The notes: generated from the sequence alone by a model not told the origin. Numbered from the stretch's first letter, positions 36,423-46,506 are shown. The stretch is 64,000 nt of DNA from Sphingobium naphthae (GCF_020782235.1 NZ_JAJGNO010000013.1:81709-145708); one strand, 5' to 3'. Program-made: numbers and translations.

Positions 36423-39044
36423 TCAGGAGGCGACCGAGCGCGCCGGCGGGCGCAGCGTGGCCTGATCGATCGGCCGATCGAAGGCGACGCCCATCCGGTC
36501 GTCCTTCGACCAGCGCGCCGTCGCCTGCACCACCAGCCGCTCGGCCAGCTCGATCGAGAAGCTGGTGCCCGGCGGCACGTTCCACAGCCCCTCGATCAGC
36601 GCGCCGGTCTCGGAAATATTGCGCACCCGCCCGGTATAGACATGGCCGTCATGATGGACCGCCACCGTGCGCAGCATCGTCCGGCGCTCCGGCCGGCTCG
36701 ACAGGAACCCCTTGGGCGCGGCCGCCGTGGCGCCGCCGCGATGCGCGACCAGGACATCCTCATTGGGCATCGGCCGGCCATAGACATAGCCCTGGATATG
36801 GCTGCACCCCAGCTGCCGGATCAGCGCCAGCTCGTCCTGCGTCTCGGCGCCTTCGGCGGTCGTGTCCATGCCCAGCGCTTCGGCCAGGCTGACGATCGCC
36901 TTGATGATGGCGCTGTTGCGGCTGCCCTTCATCGCGGCGCCGCGCACGAAGCTCTGGTCGATCTTGATCTTGTCGAACGGCGCCTTCTTCAGATAGCCGA
37001 GCGAGGAATAGCCGGTGCCGAAATCGTCGAGCGCCAACCGCACGCCCAGCGCCTTGAGCCGCGCGAACATCGCATCGGTGTCCGCGTCGTCGTTGAGGAA
37101 GACGCTTTCGGTGATCTCCAGCTCCAGCCGCTCGGGCGCGAGCTGCGCGGTGGCGAGCGCGTTCATCACCGTGGAGGGAAAGCCCGGATTGGCGAATTGC
37201 GTGGGCGATACATTGACGGCCACCCTGATGCCCTCGGGCCATTGCGCCGCGTCCAGGCAGGCTGTGCGCAGCACCCATTCGCCCAGCGGCGCGATCAGGC
37301 CCGTATCCTCGGCGATGGGAATGAACATGGTGGGCGAAATCGCGCCCCGCGTGGGATGGTCCCAGCGCAGCAACGCTTCATAGCCGGTGACCTGCTCCGT
37401 GCCCGACGACACCACCGGCTGGTAGACGAGGTGCAGCCGGTCGCCGGCCAGCGCACGGCGCAGATCCTCCTCCAGCTGCCGGCGATCCTCGGCATCGGCG
37501 TGCATTTCGGGCGCATAGAAGCGATGCACGCCGCGCCCGTCGCCCTTGGCGGCATACAACGCCAGATCCGCGTTCCGAATCAATGCGTCGGCGGTGACGC
37601 CATCGCGCGGGCAGACGGACATGCCGATCGACACGCCGATCACCACCGCCGTCCCTTCGACCATATAGGGTTCGGAAATGGTCGCGATGATCGTGCGCGC
37701 CAGCAGCTCCAAGCTCGCCTTGTCGTGATTGCGCGGCAGCAGCACCTTGAACTCGTCGCCGCCCTGCCGCCCGACCAGCCCCTTGTCGCCGACCACCCGC
37801 TGCAATCGCTGGCTGACCTGGCGCAGCAGCGCGTCGCCCGCCGGGTGGCCCAGCGAATCATTGACGCTCTTGAACCGGTCCAGGTCCAGCATCATCAGCG
37901 TGCATTCGCCCGGCCGGCCATGGCGCACGGCCACTGCCTGCTCCAGCGACCGCAGCATCTGGATGCGGTTGGCAAGGCCAGTGAGCGAATCATATTGAGC
38001 CAGCCGCGTGACTTCCGCCTGGCTGCGGCGCATTTCGGTCAGGTCGGTGCCCGATCCGCGAAAACCGTGAAACTGCCCATATTCGTTGAACACCGGCTGA
38101 CCCGAAATCGACCACCAGCGCTCTTCCTTCGACAGGGCGGCGCAAACGGCGATCTCGGCGAAGCTGGTGCGGGCGGACAGATGGAAGCCCAATGTCCGCT
38201 CGCCATCGCCCGCCTGCCGGTCGCCTTGGCGCAATATGTCGGTGAAGGCCCGGCCGATCAGGCTGCCGCAGGGCACGCCCAGCGTTTCGCACAGCGCATC
38301 GGAGATATAAGTGAGGCATCCCTGCCGGTCGGTTTCCCAGAACCAGCCGCGGCCGCTGCGCTCATGCTCCTGCAACAGCCGGTCGGATCGCTGGGCGCGC
38401 AGGTCCTGCCGGTGCAGCGCGATCGCGCGTTCGCGATCGGCCGACGCCTGCCGCACCGTCGCCACCGCCATCACCAGCATGCAGCTGGCGAGCAGGGCGA
38501 TCTGCGTCAGCCCCGCCCTGGCCGCCATGGCCGCCATGGCCGCCAGCAGCAGCCCCAGAAAATAGCTCATGCCCAGCAGCCTGCGGTCTCCCACGATGCA
38601 GGCGACCAGCAGCGCCACCACCAGTTCGGGCACCGCCAGCTTCAGCACCGCGCCGGGCGCGGCCGGCAGCTTGCCGTCCAGCCACAGGCTGTAGACCAGC
38701 CCGGACAGGAACAGCATCGCCAGCATCGCCCAATTCTGGACATGCGGCATCAAGCTGCGGAACCGCTCCTGCCGCGGCAGGATCATCACCAGCCCGTCGA
38801 CCAGCAGCATCAGCGCCAGCAGCCCCGCCTGCACCCCGTCGCCCAGCCGGAAGAAGGGCAGGCGCAGCATCATCACCATGCAGATCTTGGCGAGCAGGAT
38901 CAGCGGCCAGAGCCGCGCGATATGGACGAACGCGCCGGAAATCCAGGAAGCGGACACCTCCGTCCCGCTGCGCGTCAGGCCCAGCGCCATCAGCAGCGTG
39001 ACGGGACTGACCGGCTCTGACGAGGACGCGCGCATCAAGGACAT
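36423..39044 (-). CDS. Membrane GGDEF-EAL protein with PAS and C-terminal PilZ domains
   Basis: 873 residues. Hydrophobic segments (about 40-195) precede PAS (about 230-335), GGDEF (about 350-510; motif intact G428-F432), EAL (about 525-765; E556-L558 in GYEALLRW) and a PilZ domain (about 785-868; RRTMLR and NISETGALIEG). Both the synthase and phosphodiesterase motifs look intact, so it could make and/or degrade cyclic-di-GMP, with PilZ as a possible sensor of product. The start is MSLMRASSSE. Confidence 0.93.
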   Translation of the reverse strand: MSLMRASSSEPVSPVTLLMALGLTRSGTEVSASWISGAFVHIARLWPLILLAKICMVMMLRLPFFRLGDGVQAGLLALMLLVDGLVMILPRQERFRSLMPHVQNWAMLAMLFLSGLVYSLWLDGKLPAAPGAVLKLAVPELVVALLVACIVGDRRLLGMSYFLGLLLAAMAAMAARAGLTQIALLASCMLVMAVATVRQASADRERAIALHRQDLRAQRSDRLLQEHERSGRGWFWETDRQGCLTYISDALCETLGVPCGSLIGRAFTDILRQGDRQAGDGERTLGFHLSARTSFAEIAVCAALSKEERWWSISGQPVFNEYGQFHGFRGSGTDLTEMRRSQAEVTRLAQYDSLTGLANRIQMLRSLEQAVAVRHGRPGECTLMMLDLDRFKSVNDSLGHPAGDALLRQVSQRLQRVVGDKGLVGRQGGDEFKVLLPRNHDKASLELLARTIIATISEPYMVEGTAVVIGVSIGMSVCPRDGVTADALIRNADLALYAAKGDGRGVHRFYAPEMHADAEDRRQLEEDLRRALAGDRLHLVYQPVVSSGTEQVTGYEALLRWDHPTRGAISPTMFIPIAEDTGLIAPLGEWVLRTACLDAAQWPEGIRVAVNVSPTQFANPGFPSTVMNALATAQLAPERLELEITESVFLNDDADTDAMFARLKALGVRLALDDFGTGYSSLGYLKKAPFDKIKIDQSFVRGAAMKGSRNSAIIKAIVSLAEALGMDTTAEGAETQDELALIRQLGCSHIQGYVYGRPMPNEDVLVAHRGGATAAAPKGFLSSRPERRTMLRTVAVHHDGHVYTGRVRNISETGALIEGLWNVPPGTSFSIELAERLVVQATARWSKDDRMGVAFDRPIDQATLRPPARSVAS

Positions 39045-39148
39045 GTGCGCTGTCTAATGCCGACTTGTTGACAGAGACTTACTGGCTGCGACGGGAAAAT
39101 CGCCAGCCGGACGATCGCCCGACAGGACGATCGCGCCAGCGACGCGCG

Positions 39149-40261
39149 TCAGACGCGCATCGGCATCAGCACATAGAGCGCCGGGCTGGCGTCGCTTTCG
39201 CGAATCAGCGTCGGCGCGGCCGCATCGGCCAGATGCAGTTCGACCAGATCGCTGTCGATCTGCCCCAATATGTCGAGCAGATAGCGGGCGTTGAAGCCGA
39301 TATCGAAACCTTCGCCCTGGAACGCGCCCGGCACTTCCTCGGCCGCCGTGCCATTTTCGGGGCTGGTCACCGACAGGGTGATGCGGTCCTTGTCCAGGCT
39401 CATCTTGACCGCGCGGGTCTTTTCCGTGGCGATGGTGGCGACGCGATCGACGCCGTCCTCGAAGCTGCGCGGATCGATCTTGAGCAGCTTGTCGTTCGCG
39501 GTCGGGATGACGCGGCTATAGTCGGGGAAGGTGCCGTCGATCAGCTTGCTGGTCAGGATCGCGCTGCCCAGGCCGAAGCGGATCTTGCTCGCCGACAGGC
39601 TGATCTGGACCGATCCCTCCACCTCGTCGAGCAGCTTGCGCAGTTCGCCGATGCATTTGCGCGGCACGATGATGCCCGGCATGCCGTCGGCGCCATCGGG
39701 ACGGGCCACGGTCACGCGCGCCAGGCGATGGCCGTCGGTCGCCGCGGCCTTCAGCACCGGCTGGCCCTCATCGGACACGTGGAAATAGATGCCGTTCAGA
39801 TAATAGCGCGTCTCTTCGGTCGAAATGGCGAAGCGCGTCTTGTCGATGATCTGCTTCAGCGTCTCGGCCGGCAGCTCGAACTGCGTCGGCAGGTCGCCCT
39901 CGGCGATCACCGGAAAATCGTCGCGCGGCAGCGTCGACAGGTTGAAGCGCGCGCGGCCCGCCTGGATCAGCATCTTGCCCTCGGCGGCGTGCAGCGACAC
40001 CTGGCTGCCTTCGGGCAGCTTGCGGGCGATGTCGAACAGGGTGTGCGCGGAAATGGTAGTCGCGCCGGGCTGCTCCACCTGGGCGGAAATGCTTTCCACC
40101 ACCTGCAGGTCCAGGTCGGTCGCCATCAGCTTGATCGCGCCATCGGCCGACGCTTCGATCAGCACGTTGGACAGGATCGGGATCGTGTTCCGCCGCTCGA
40201 CCACCGACTGGACGTGGCTCAGGCTCTTGAGGAGCGTTGCGCGTTCGATGGTGGCCTTCAT
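39149..40261 (-). CDS. dnaN: DNA polymerase III beta subunit (sliding clamp)
   Basis: 370 residues. Three clamp domains; begins MKATIERATLLKSLSHVQSV and VVERRNTIPILSNVLIEA, with the C-terminus ALYVLMPMRV that forms part of the partner-binding pocket. The start at 40261 is chosen by homology to the universal N-terminus; the upstream open frame is not clamp-like. recF is 10 kb away rather than adjacent. Confidence 0.97.
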   Translation of the reverse strand: MKATIERATLLKSLSHVQSVVERRNTIPILSNVLIEASADGAIKLMATDLDLQVVESISAQVEQPGATTISAHTLFDIARKLPEGSQVSLHAAEGKMLIQAGRARFNLSTLPRDDFPVIAEGDLPTQFELPAETLKQIIDKTRFAISTEETRYYLNGIYFHVSDEGQPVLKAAATDGHRLARVTVARPDGADGMPGIIVPRKCIGELRKLLDEVEGSVQISLSASKIRFGLGSAILTSKLIDGTFPDYSRVIPTANDKLLKIDPRSFEDGVDRVATIATEKTRAVKMSLDKDRITLSVTSPENGTAAEEVPGAFQGEGFDIGFNARYLLDILGQIDSDLVELHLADAAAPTLIRESDASPALYVLMPMRV

Positions 40262-40445
40262 GTCCCTGTTCTGTCCGTTCTTTTTAAGCCGATAGCCGGG
40301 TGTTCGGTCGAATCCCGGCGACACTGATGGATGCTTCTTCATAACCGCTGTTGCCGTCCCTGCAAGCGCGGCCTTCGCCCTTTCGTTACGCATGTCGATC
40401 GTCCCGGGGGTTGCAAATGGGGGCGGCTTGCGCTTTGCCGGGGCG

Positions 40446-40946
40446 ATGCGTCGCGCCCTTGCCTGCCTGATCCTGCCGCTGGTCGCCGCGACGCCCGCCA
40501 TGGCCCGCGATTCGCTGGGCATATTCGAAAGCTGGGGCGCCTTTCGCGATCCTGCCGCGGGGCAAGGGGAGCCGCGCTGCTACGCCATCGCCCAGCCGCT
40601 GGCGCGCCGCGGGCGCGCGCCGCAGGGCTTTGCGGCCGTGGGCAACTGGCCGCGCCGCCGCGTGCGCGGGCAGGTGCATTTCCGCCTCAGCCGCGCCCGC
40701 GCCGCCGACGCGCCCGTCCAGCTCAGCGTCGGCGAACGGCGCTTCACCCTGGTCGCGGGGCAGGTCGACGCCTGGGCGGCGGACCCGCGCGCCGACGCGC
40801 AGATCATCGCCGCCATGCGCTCGGCCAGCAGCATGAGCGTCTCCAGCGTCGGCGCCAACGGCCGCGCCTTCGCCGACAGCTACGCCCTGCGCGGCGCCGC
40901 CACCGCGATCGACGCCGCCGCTTTGGGATGCGCCCGGCTGCGCTGA
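40446..40946 (+). CDS. Exported protein of unknown function
   Basis: 166 residues with signal peptide MRRALACLILPLVAATPAMA. The mature part begins with GIFESWGAFRD and RCYAIAQPL, loosely resembling the IalB (invasion-associated locus B) fold; this is an inference. An in-frame ATG at 40392 exists but lacks a signal peptide. Divergent from dnaN. Confidence 0.7.
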   Translation: MRRALACLILPLVAATPAMARDSLGIFESWGAFRDPAAGQGEPRCYAIAQPLARRGRAPQGFAAVGNWPRRRVRGQVHFRLSRARAADAPVQLSVGERRFTLVAGQVDAWAADPRADAQIIAAMRSASSMSVSSVGANGRAFADSYALRGAATAIDAAALGCARLR

Positions 40947-40981
40947 TGTAACACGGCTTTAAAAATCCGCCGAAATCGGCT

Positions 40982-42256
40982 ATGGGCGCGGCCATGCAGA
41001 CAGCCGCCAGCCCCCTGATGCCGATTCCCGGCGCTATCGACCCTGTGCCCGTGCCGCGGGCGGTGACCCCGCGCGCGGATGGGCGCGTCGACCTGATGGG
41101 CCTGTCGCGCGCGCAGATCAAGGGCGCGTTCGAGGAAGCGGGCCTCGACGCCAAGGCCGCCAAGCTGCGCTCCAAGCAGATTTTCCACTGGCTCTATCAT
41201 CGCGGCGAAACCGAATTCGACGCCATGACCGATCTCGCCAAGCCGATGCGCGGCTGGATGGCGGAACGCTTCGTCGTCGGCCGCCCGCAAGTGGTGGAGG
41301 CGCAGGTGTCGAGCGACGGCACGCGCAAATGGCTGCTCCGGTCGGACGATGGCCAGGATTATGAAATGGTCTTCATCCCCGATGCGGACCGCGGCACGTT
41401 GTGCGTGTCGAGCCAGGTCGGCTGCACCTTGAACTGCAGCTTCTGCCACACCGGCACGATGCGCCTGGTGCGCAACCTGACGCCGGGCGAGATTGTGGGC
41501 CAGGTCATGCTGGCGCGCGACGCGCTGGGCGAATGGCCCAAGGGCAGCATGGCATCGGCCAATGACGACGAGGAAAGCGACGAGGCGTCGCACTACACGT
41601 CCGACGGCCGGATGCTGACCAACATCGTGATGATGGGCATGGGCGAACCGCTCTATAATTTCGATCATGTCCGCGACGCGCTCAAGGTGGTGATGGACGG
41701 CGACGGCCTCGCCCTGTCGAAGCGCCGCATCACTCTGTCCACCAGCGGCGTCATCCCCATGATGGCGCGCGCGGGCGAGGAGATCGGCGTCAACCTCGCC
41801 GTGTCGCTGCATGCCGTGACCAAGGATGTGCGCGACGAGCTGGTGCCGCTCAATCGCAAGTTCGGGATCGAGGAGCTGCTGGCCGCCTGCGCCGCCTATC
41901 CCGGCGCCAACAATGCCCGTCGCATCACCTTCGAATATGTGATGATCAAGGACAAGAATGACAGCGACGCGGATGCGCGCGAGCTGGTCCGGCTGCTGCG
42001 CCACTACAAGCTGCCGGCCAAGGTCAACCTCATCCCCTTCAATCCCTGGCCGGGCACCGACTATGAATGTTCGACGCCCGATCGGATCCGGCGCTTTTCC
42101 GACATCGTGTTCGAAGGCGGCATTTCCGCGCCGGTGCGCACGCCGCGCGGCCGCGACATCATGGCGGCCTGCGGCCAGTTGAAGAGCGCGAGCGAGAAGA
42201 AGAGCAAGGCGGACATGCGCCGCCTCGCCGAAGAGAAGCAAGCCGCTCTGGGGTGA
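40982..42256 (+). CDS. rlmN: 23S rRNA/tRNA adenine C2-methyltransferase RlmN
   Basis: 424 residues. Radical-SAM enzyme methylating A2503 of 23S rRNA and A37 of some tRNAs. The cluster motif is C148-TLN-C152-SF-C155; the mechanistic cysteines are C141 (TLCVSSQ) and C397 (MAACGQL). An acidic Asp/Glu-rich insertion follows GEWPKGSMA; it is common in alphaproteobacterial RlmN. A perfect terminator follows. Confidence 0.96.
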   Translation: MGAAMQTAASPLMPIPGAIDPVPVPRAVTPRADGRVDLMGLSRAQIKGAFEEAGLDAKAAKLRSKQIFHWLYHRGETEFDAMTDLAKPMRGWMAERFVVGRPQVVEAQVSSDGTRKWLLRSDDGQDYEMVFIPDADRGTLCVSSQVGCTLNCSFCHTGTMRLVRNLTPGEIVGQVMLARDALGEWPKGSMASANDDEESDEASHYTSDGRMLTNIVMMGMGEPLYNFDHVRDALKVVMDGDGLALSKRRITLSTSGVIPMMARAGEEIGVNLAVSLHAVTKDVRDELVPLNRKFGIEELLAACAAYPGANNARRITFEYVMIKDKNDSDADARELVRLLRHYKLPAKVNLIPFNPWPGTDYECSTPDRIRRFSDIVFEGGISAPVRTPRGRDIMAACGQLKSASEKKSKADMRRLAEEKQAALG

Positions 42257-42290
42257 TCCGGGGCACATGATGCGCGCATGCGCTTCTTTG

Positions 42291-42317
42291 AACCCCGCCC
42301 TTACCCGGCGGGGTTTT
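42291..42317 (+). terminator. Rho-independent terminator of rlmN
   Basis: AACCCCGCC pairs with GGCGGGGTT (9 bp), 7-base loop, then TTTT. Confidence 0.9.
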
Positions 42318-42335
42318 GCTTAAGGGGGACGGACG

Positions 42336-42758
42336 ATGACGGACGATGAGATCGGGGCGCTCGCGCAAGGCTTCGTCGCCTGCACCCTGCCCAAGGCGCG
42401 CTGGACCCATGGCGCGCATGTCGCGACCGCGCTGTGGCTGATGCTGCGCCGGCCCGATCTGCTGCCCGAACGCGACATGCCCGGCCTGATCCGCCGCTAT
42501 AATGAAAGCGTCGGCGGCGTGAACAGCGACAGCAGCGGCTATCATGAGACGATCACGCAGGGTTCGCTGCGCATGACGCGCCGGCTGCTGGCGGGCCTGC
42601 CGGCCGACATCGCGCCATCGGCTGCCTTCGCCGCGCTCATGGCCTCGCCGCTCGGCGACAAGGATTGGCCCTTCGCCTATTGGTCGCGCGCGCTGCTGAT
42701 GACGCCGGCGGCGCGCCGCGCCTGGGTCGAGCCCGATCTTCAGCCCCTGCCCGTCTGA
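42336..42758 (+). CDS. Small conserved protein of unknown function
   Basis: 140 residues. KARWTHGAHVATALWLM and the later RRYNESVGGVNSDSSGYHETI are well-ordered soluble-domain sequence; I do not recognise a named family. GGGGGAC precedes the ATG. Convergent with the porin gene across a shared hairpin. Confidence 0.75.
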   Translation: MTDDEIGALAQGFVACTLPKARWTHGAHVATALWLMLRRPDLLPERDMPGLIRRYNESVGGVNSDSSGYHETITQGSLRMTRRLLAGLPADIAPSAAFAALMASPLGDKDWPFAYWSRALLMTPAARRAWVEPDLQPLPV

Positions 42759-42770
42759 GCGCGACAGAAA

Positions 42771-42798
42771 AAGGGCGGCCCCCTGCGAGGCCGCCCTT
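42771..42798 (-). terminator. Terminator of the porin gene (convergent region)
   Basis: AAGGGCGGCC and GGCCGCCCTT form a 10-bp stem with an 8-base loop. On the minus strand it is followed by a TTTTT-type tract, so it serves the gene at 42838. Confidence 0.85.
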
Positions 42799-42837
42799 CC
42801 CTTGATCTGATCTTGAGAGGGACCAGAAAGGCTTGGA

Positions 42838-43347
42838 TCAGAAGCGGAAGCCCACGCCGACCATCGCGGCATCGCGGCCACCGACATTCTGCTCATATTC
42901 GGTGCGCTGATATTCGGCCGAGATGTAGGTGGTCGGCGTCGCGGCGAATTCCAGGCCGCCGCCATAGCGCACGCCTTCCAGCGCCGCGCCGTCGCCATCG
43001 ACCTCGAAGCGGGTCGAGGCATAGCCGACCTTGCCGAAGGCGAGGACGCGCGGGGTCAGGACATAGCCGGCGCGCAGCGAAGCGGCGAGATCGCGGCTGA
43101 CGTCCAGGCCGCTCTCGTCGACGGTGCTGTCGCCCAGGCTGACTTCGACGCCGCCGGTGATGCGGGGGGCGAGCGCCAGGTCATAGCCAGCGGTCACGCC
43201 ATAGGCGAAGCCGTCTTCGCCGCCGATCTTGTCATAGCCCAGCGTAACGCCGGCGCGCGGCCCGGTGAAGGGCGCAGCGTCCTGAGCGAAAGCAGGGGCC
43301 GAAACAGCGGTGGCAGCAGCAATCGCTGCGAAAATCACAGTCTTCAT
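42838..43347 (-). CDS. Small outer-membrane beta-barrel protein (OmpA-like porin fold)
   Basis: 169 residues. Signal peptide MKTVIFAAIAAATAVSAPAFA, then alternating beta strands with GVTLGYDKIGG, YGVTAGYDLAL and YISAEYQRTEYEQN, and the terminal aromatic residue F typical of outer-membrane insertion signals (GVGFRF). About eight strands, comparable to small OmpW/OmpA-like porins. Function unknown. Confidence 0.9.
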   Translation of the reverse strand: MKTVIFAAIAAATAVSAPAFAQDAAPFTGPRAGVTLGYDKIGGEDGFAYGVTAGYDLALAPRITGGVEVSLGDSTVDESGLDVSRDLAASLRAGYVLTPRVLAFGKVGYASTRFEVDGDGAALEGVRYGGGLEFAATPTTYISAEYQRTEYEQNVGGRDAAMVGVGFRF

Positions 43348-43660
43348 AAAGTCCTCGTTTTTATTCTAATCGCCTCGACTTAGATATTCATCGGGCGTTC
43401 AGGTTCGATGCAAAGAGACCATGGCTATTTACCTATGCTCACTCCTGCTTCTGTTCTCTCCGTCTTGGGGAGAACAAAGCGCGTTGTGCATCATCATCGC
43501 GCAGGGCCCATCTAGGATTGCAAAAATCAGTTGCAAAGAGGGGCAGACTTTATTTCAATCAATTTCGCCGCTTGTGTTGCAAAACGGTTACATCGCTCGC
43601 CGGCGCGGATCAGGCGCCGCGCGCCGACCTGTCATAAAAGAGGGCTAGGGACTATTGGCC
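43348..43660. other. Intergenic region upstream of the cytochrome b and porin genes
   Basis: 313 bp, lower in GC than the neighbours. Open frames here have no ribosome-binding site and shadow-like composition. It presumably holds the divergent promoters of the porin and the cytochrome b operon; no specific operator is recognised. Confidence 0.4.
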
Positions 43661-44392
43661 ATGGACAGCTTGCCCGACATCGCCGGACCCATCGTGAAGC
43701 GGCACCGCCTGTCGACGCGGCTGTGGCATTGGCTGAACGCGCTGCTGCTCTACATTCTCTTCGCCAGCGGCCTTGGCATCTTCAACGCCCATCCCCGCCT
43801 CTATTGGGGCCAGTATGGCGCGAATTTCGACCGCGCCTGGCTGGAGCTGGAACGGTTCGGCAGCTGGTGGACGCTGCCGGCCAGCTATAATCTGGCGCTG
43901 TCGCGCCACTGGCATCTGGCCGCCGCGCCGATCTTCGCCTTCGCCCTGCTCGCCTATATGCTCTGGAGCCTCGCCAACCGCCATGTCTTCCGCGACCTCG
44001 CCTTCCGCAGGGGTGAACTGGCGCCGCGCCATGTCTGGCAGGACATCCGGGACCATGCGCGCCTGCGCTTCCCCACCGGCGCGGCGGCGCTGCGCTACAA
44101 TGTGCTGCAGAAGGCCAGCTATATCGGCGTCATCTTCGTCGCGCTGCCGCTCGTCATCCTGACGGGCCTCACCATGTCGCCGGGGATGAACGCGGCCTGG
44201 CCCTGGCTGGTCGACCTGTTCGGCGGGCGGCAATCGGCGCGCTCGCTGCACTTCATCGCCGCCTTTGCGCTCGCCGCCTTCTTCCTGGTCCATATCCTGA
44301 TGGTGCTGCTTGCGGGCCCGCTCAACGAGATACGCGCGATGATCACCGGGCGCTATCGCGTGCCGCAGGACAAGAGCGGAGAGCGCCCATGA
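43661..44392 (+). CDS. Membrane cytochrome b561/YedZ-like subunit
   Basis: 243 residues with about four to five membrane helices. Histidines in STRLWHWLN, SRHWHLAAAPIF and SLHFIAAFALA are placed to ligate two b hemes, as in the cytochrome b561/Ni-hydrogenase family. It overlaps the next gene (ATGA), a molybdopterin oxidoreductase, suggesting it passes electrons from the quinone pool to or from that partner. Start at ATG 43661. Confidence 0.9.
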   Translation: MDSLPDIAGPIVKRHRLSTRLWHWLNALLLYILFASGLGIFNAHPRLYWGQYGANFDRAWLELERFGSWWTLPASYNLALSRHWHLAAAPIFAFALLAYMLWSLANRHVFRDLAFRRGELAPRHVWQDIRDHARLRFPTGAAALRYNVLQKASYIGVIFVALPLVILTGLTMSPGMNAAWPWLVDLFGGRQSARSLHFIAAFALAAFFLVHILMVLLAGPLNEIRAMITGRYRVPQDKSGERP

Positions 44393-45135
44393 TGTTCGCC
44401 CGCCGCGCGCTGCTCCTGGGCGCCACCGCCGCGCTGACCGGATGCGACCGGCTCGCCCGCAACGATCAGTTTCGCCGGGCGCTGTTTTCGGCCGAGAATT
44501 TCCACAAATGGGCGCAGCGCAGCCTGATGGCGCGCGACGCGCTGGCGCAGGAATTTCGCCCCGACCAGATTTCCCCGATCTTCCGCGCCAATGGCACCGC
44601 CAATCCCAACACCCCGGCCTACAAGGCGATCTGGCGCACCGGCTTTGCCGACTGGCGGCTGCGCGTCGATGGCATGGTGGCGCGCCCCCTGTCGCTTTCG
44701 CTGTCGCAGATGCACGCCCTGCCCCATCGCGAACAGATCACCCGCCATGACTGCGTCGAAGGCTGGAGCGCGATCGGCAAGTGGCGCGGCGTGCCGCTGC
44801 GCATCCTGCTGGACGCGGCGGGGCTGCGAAGGGACGCGCGCTATATCGTCTTCCATTGCGCCGACGACATGGGCGGCGGGCGACCATATTATGAGAGCAT
44901 CGACCTGGTCGACGCCTTCCATCCGCAGACCATCCTCGCCTTCGCGCTCAACGACCGCCCCCTGTCGGTCGCCAATGGCGCGCCGCTGCGGCTGCGGGTC
45001 GAGCGGCAGCTGGGCTACAAACAGGCGAAATATGTGATGCGGATAGAGGCGGTGGACAGCCTCGACGCGATCGGCCGCGGCAAGGGCGGCTTTTGGGAGG
45101 ATGTTGCGGGCTATGATTGGTATGCGGGCATTTGA
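44389..45135 (+). CDS. Molybdopterin-dependent oxidoreductase, sulfite-oxidase family
   Basis: 248 residues. A lipobox-like ALTGC (C19) follows an RR-containing hydrophobic N-terminus (MMFARRALLLG), suggesting export, possibly as a lipoprotein. The Mo-ligating cysteine is C122 in RHDCVEGWSAIGKW, the sulfite-oxidase/MsrP signature. The partner cytochrome b overlaps it upstream. The substrate cannot be assigned; MsrP-like repair of methionine sulfoxide or a related reductase function is possible. Confidence 0.92.
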   Translation: MMFARRALLLGATAALTGCDRLARNDQFRRALFSAENFHKWAQRSLMARDALAQEFRPDQISPIFRANGTANPNTPAYKAIWRTGFADWRLRVDGMVARPLSLSLSQMHALPHREQITRHDCVEGWSAIGKWRGVPLRILLDAAGLRRDARYIVFHCADDMGGGRPYYESIDLVDAFHPQTILAFALNDRPLSVANGAPLRLRVERQLGYKQAKYVMRIEAVDSLDAIGRGKGGFWEDVAGYDWYAGI

Positions 45136-45166
45136 CGCCTGCGTAACGAGGTGACACAGTAGCAGC

Positions 45167-46408
45167 ATGAAACTTTTCGAACGTGTTCTCAAACGGTTGG
45201 TCACACGCGGTCAGCTGACGGTCCACTATGCCAATGGCGAAAGCTTCACCGTCGGGCGGCCCGACCCCGCCTTCCCCACTCTGGCCCTGCGCCTTCATGA
45301 CGGCCGCGTCCCCTTCGACATCGTCCGGGACCCGCGCCTTGGCATGGCCGAAGCCTGGATCGATGGCCGGGTGGGCATAGAGGGCGGCGGCATAATGGAG
45401 TTCATCTCCATGATCCGCGCGAACAATCCCTGGGAAGCGGGCCGCTCGATCGACGCCCGGAGCCGCCTTCGCCGCAGTTTCAAGACCGTGCGGCAGAAGC
45501 TGTGGCGCGCCAATCACAAGGCGCGCTCGAAAGCCAATGTCGCGCATCATTATGATCTGTCGGGCGCGCTCTACGCGCTCTTCCTCGATCGCGACCGCCA
45601 ATATAGCTGCGCCTATTTCCCCGATATGGACAATCAGGCGGGCATCAGCCTGGAACAGGCGCAGGAGGACAAGAAGGCGCATATCGCCGCCAAGCTGCAC
45701 CTGAAACCCGGCATGAAAGTGCTGGACATCGGCTGCGGCTGGGGCGGCATGGCGCTCTACCTGCATCGCACCTGCGGCGTCGACGTGACCGGCATCACCT
45801 TGTCGGAGGAACAGCTCAAGGTGGCGCGGCAGCGGGCGCAGGACGCCGGCGTCGCCGACCATGTCCGGTTCGAACTGATCGACTATCGCGACATGCAGGG
45901 GCCCTTCGACCGCATCGTCTCGGTCGGCATGTTCGAACATGTCGGCACCGCCCATTACCGCACCTTCTACAACAAGTGCCGCGACTTGCTGGCGCCCGAT
46001 GGCGTGATGCTGATCCACACGATCGGCCGGATCGACGGGCCGGGCATCACCGATGCCTTCACTCAGAAATATATTTTTCCCGGCGGCTATATTCCCGCTT
46101 TGTCGGAAATGATCCAGGGCAGCGAAGGCACGCGGCTGATGGTGACGGACGTGGAGGTGCTGCGGCTTCATTACGGCCTCACCATCCGCGAATGGTACAA
46201 GCGCACCATGGCGCACAAGGCCGACATCATCGCCCTCTATGACGAGCGGTTCTTTCGCCTCTGGACCTTCTATCTGGCCGGCGCGGCGACCGTGTTCGAA
46301 CATGGCGGCATGGTCAATTACCAGGTCCAATATGCGCGCGATCGCCGCGCCTTGCCGATCACGCGCGACTATATGCAGGACGCGGAAAGCGCCCTGCGCG
46401 GACGCTGA
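45167..46408 (+). CDS. cfa: Cyclopropane-fatty-acyl-phospholipid synthase
   Basis: 413 residues. Methylates double bonds of membrane phospholipid acyl chains using SAM. SAM motif VLDIGCGWGGMAL (185-197); CFA-family VAHHYDLSG, YSCAYF and VGMFEHVG are present. N-terminal domain (about 1-120) as usual. It starts 31 bp after the molybdoenzyme, so it may be in the same transcript. Confidence 0.94.
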   Translation: MKLFERVLKRLVTRGQLTVHYANGESFTVGRPDPAFPTLALRLHDGRVPFDIVRDPRLGMAEAWIDGRVGIEGGGIMEFISMIRANNPWEAGRSIDARSRLRRSFKTVRQKLWRANHKARSKANVAHHYDLSGALYALFLDRDRQYSCAYFPDMDNQAGISLEQAQEDKKAHIAAKLHLKPGMKVLDIGCGWGGMALYLHRTCGVDVTGITLSEEQLKVARQRAQDAGVADHVRFELIDYRDMQGPFDRIVSVGMFEHVGTAHYRTFYNKCRDLLAPDGVMLIHTIGRIDGPGITDAFTQKYIFPGGYIPALSEMIQGSEGTRLMVTDVEVLRLHYGLTIREWYKRTMAHKADIIALYDERFFRLWTFYLAGAATVFEHGGMVNYQVQYARDRRALPITRDYMQDAESALRGR

Positions 46409-46506
46409 ACCTGCGCTGACGGCGCCATTCCCGCGCCGTTCAGTCCGCAGGGCGCATCCCTCGAACATGGCCCGCCTGGCGGCGCGCCGTGAGAGGAGAG
46501 ATGGGT

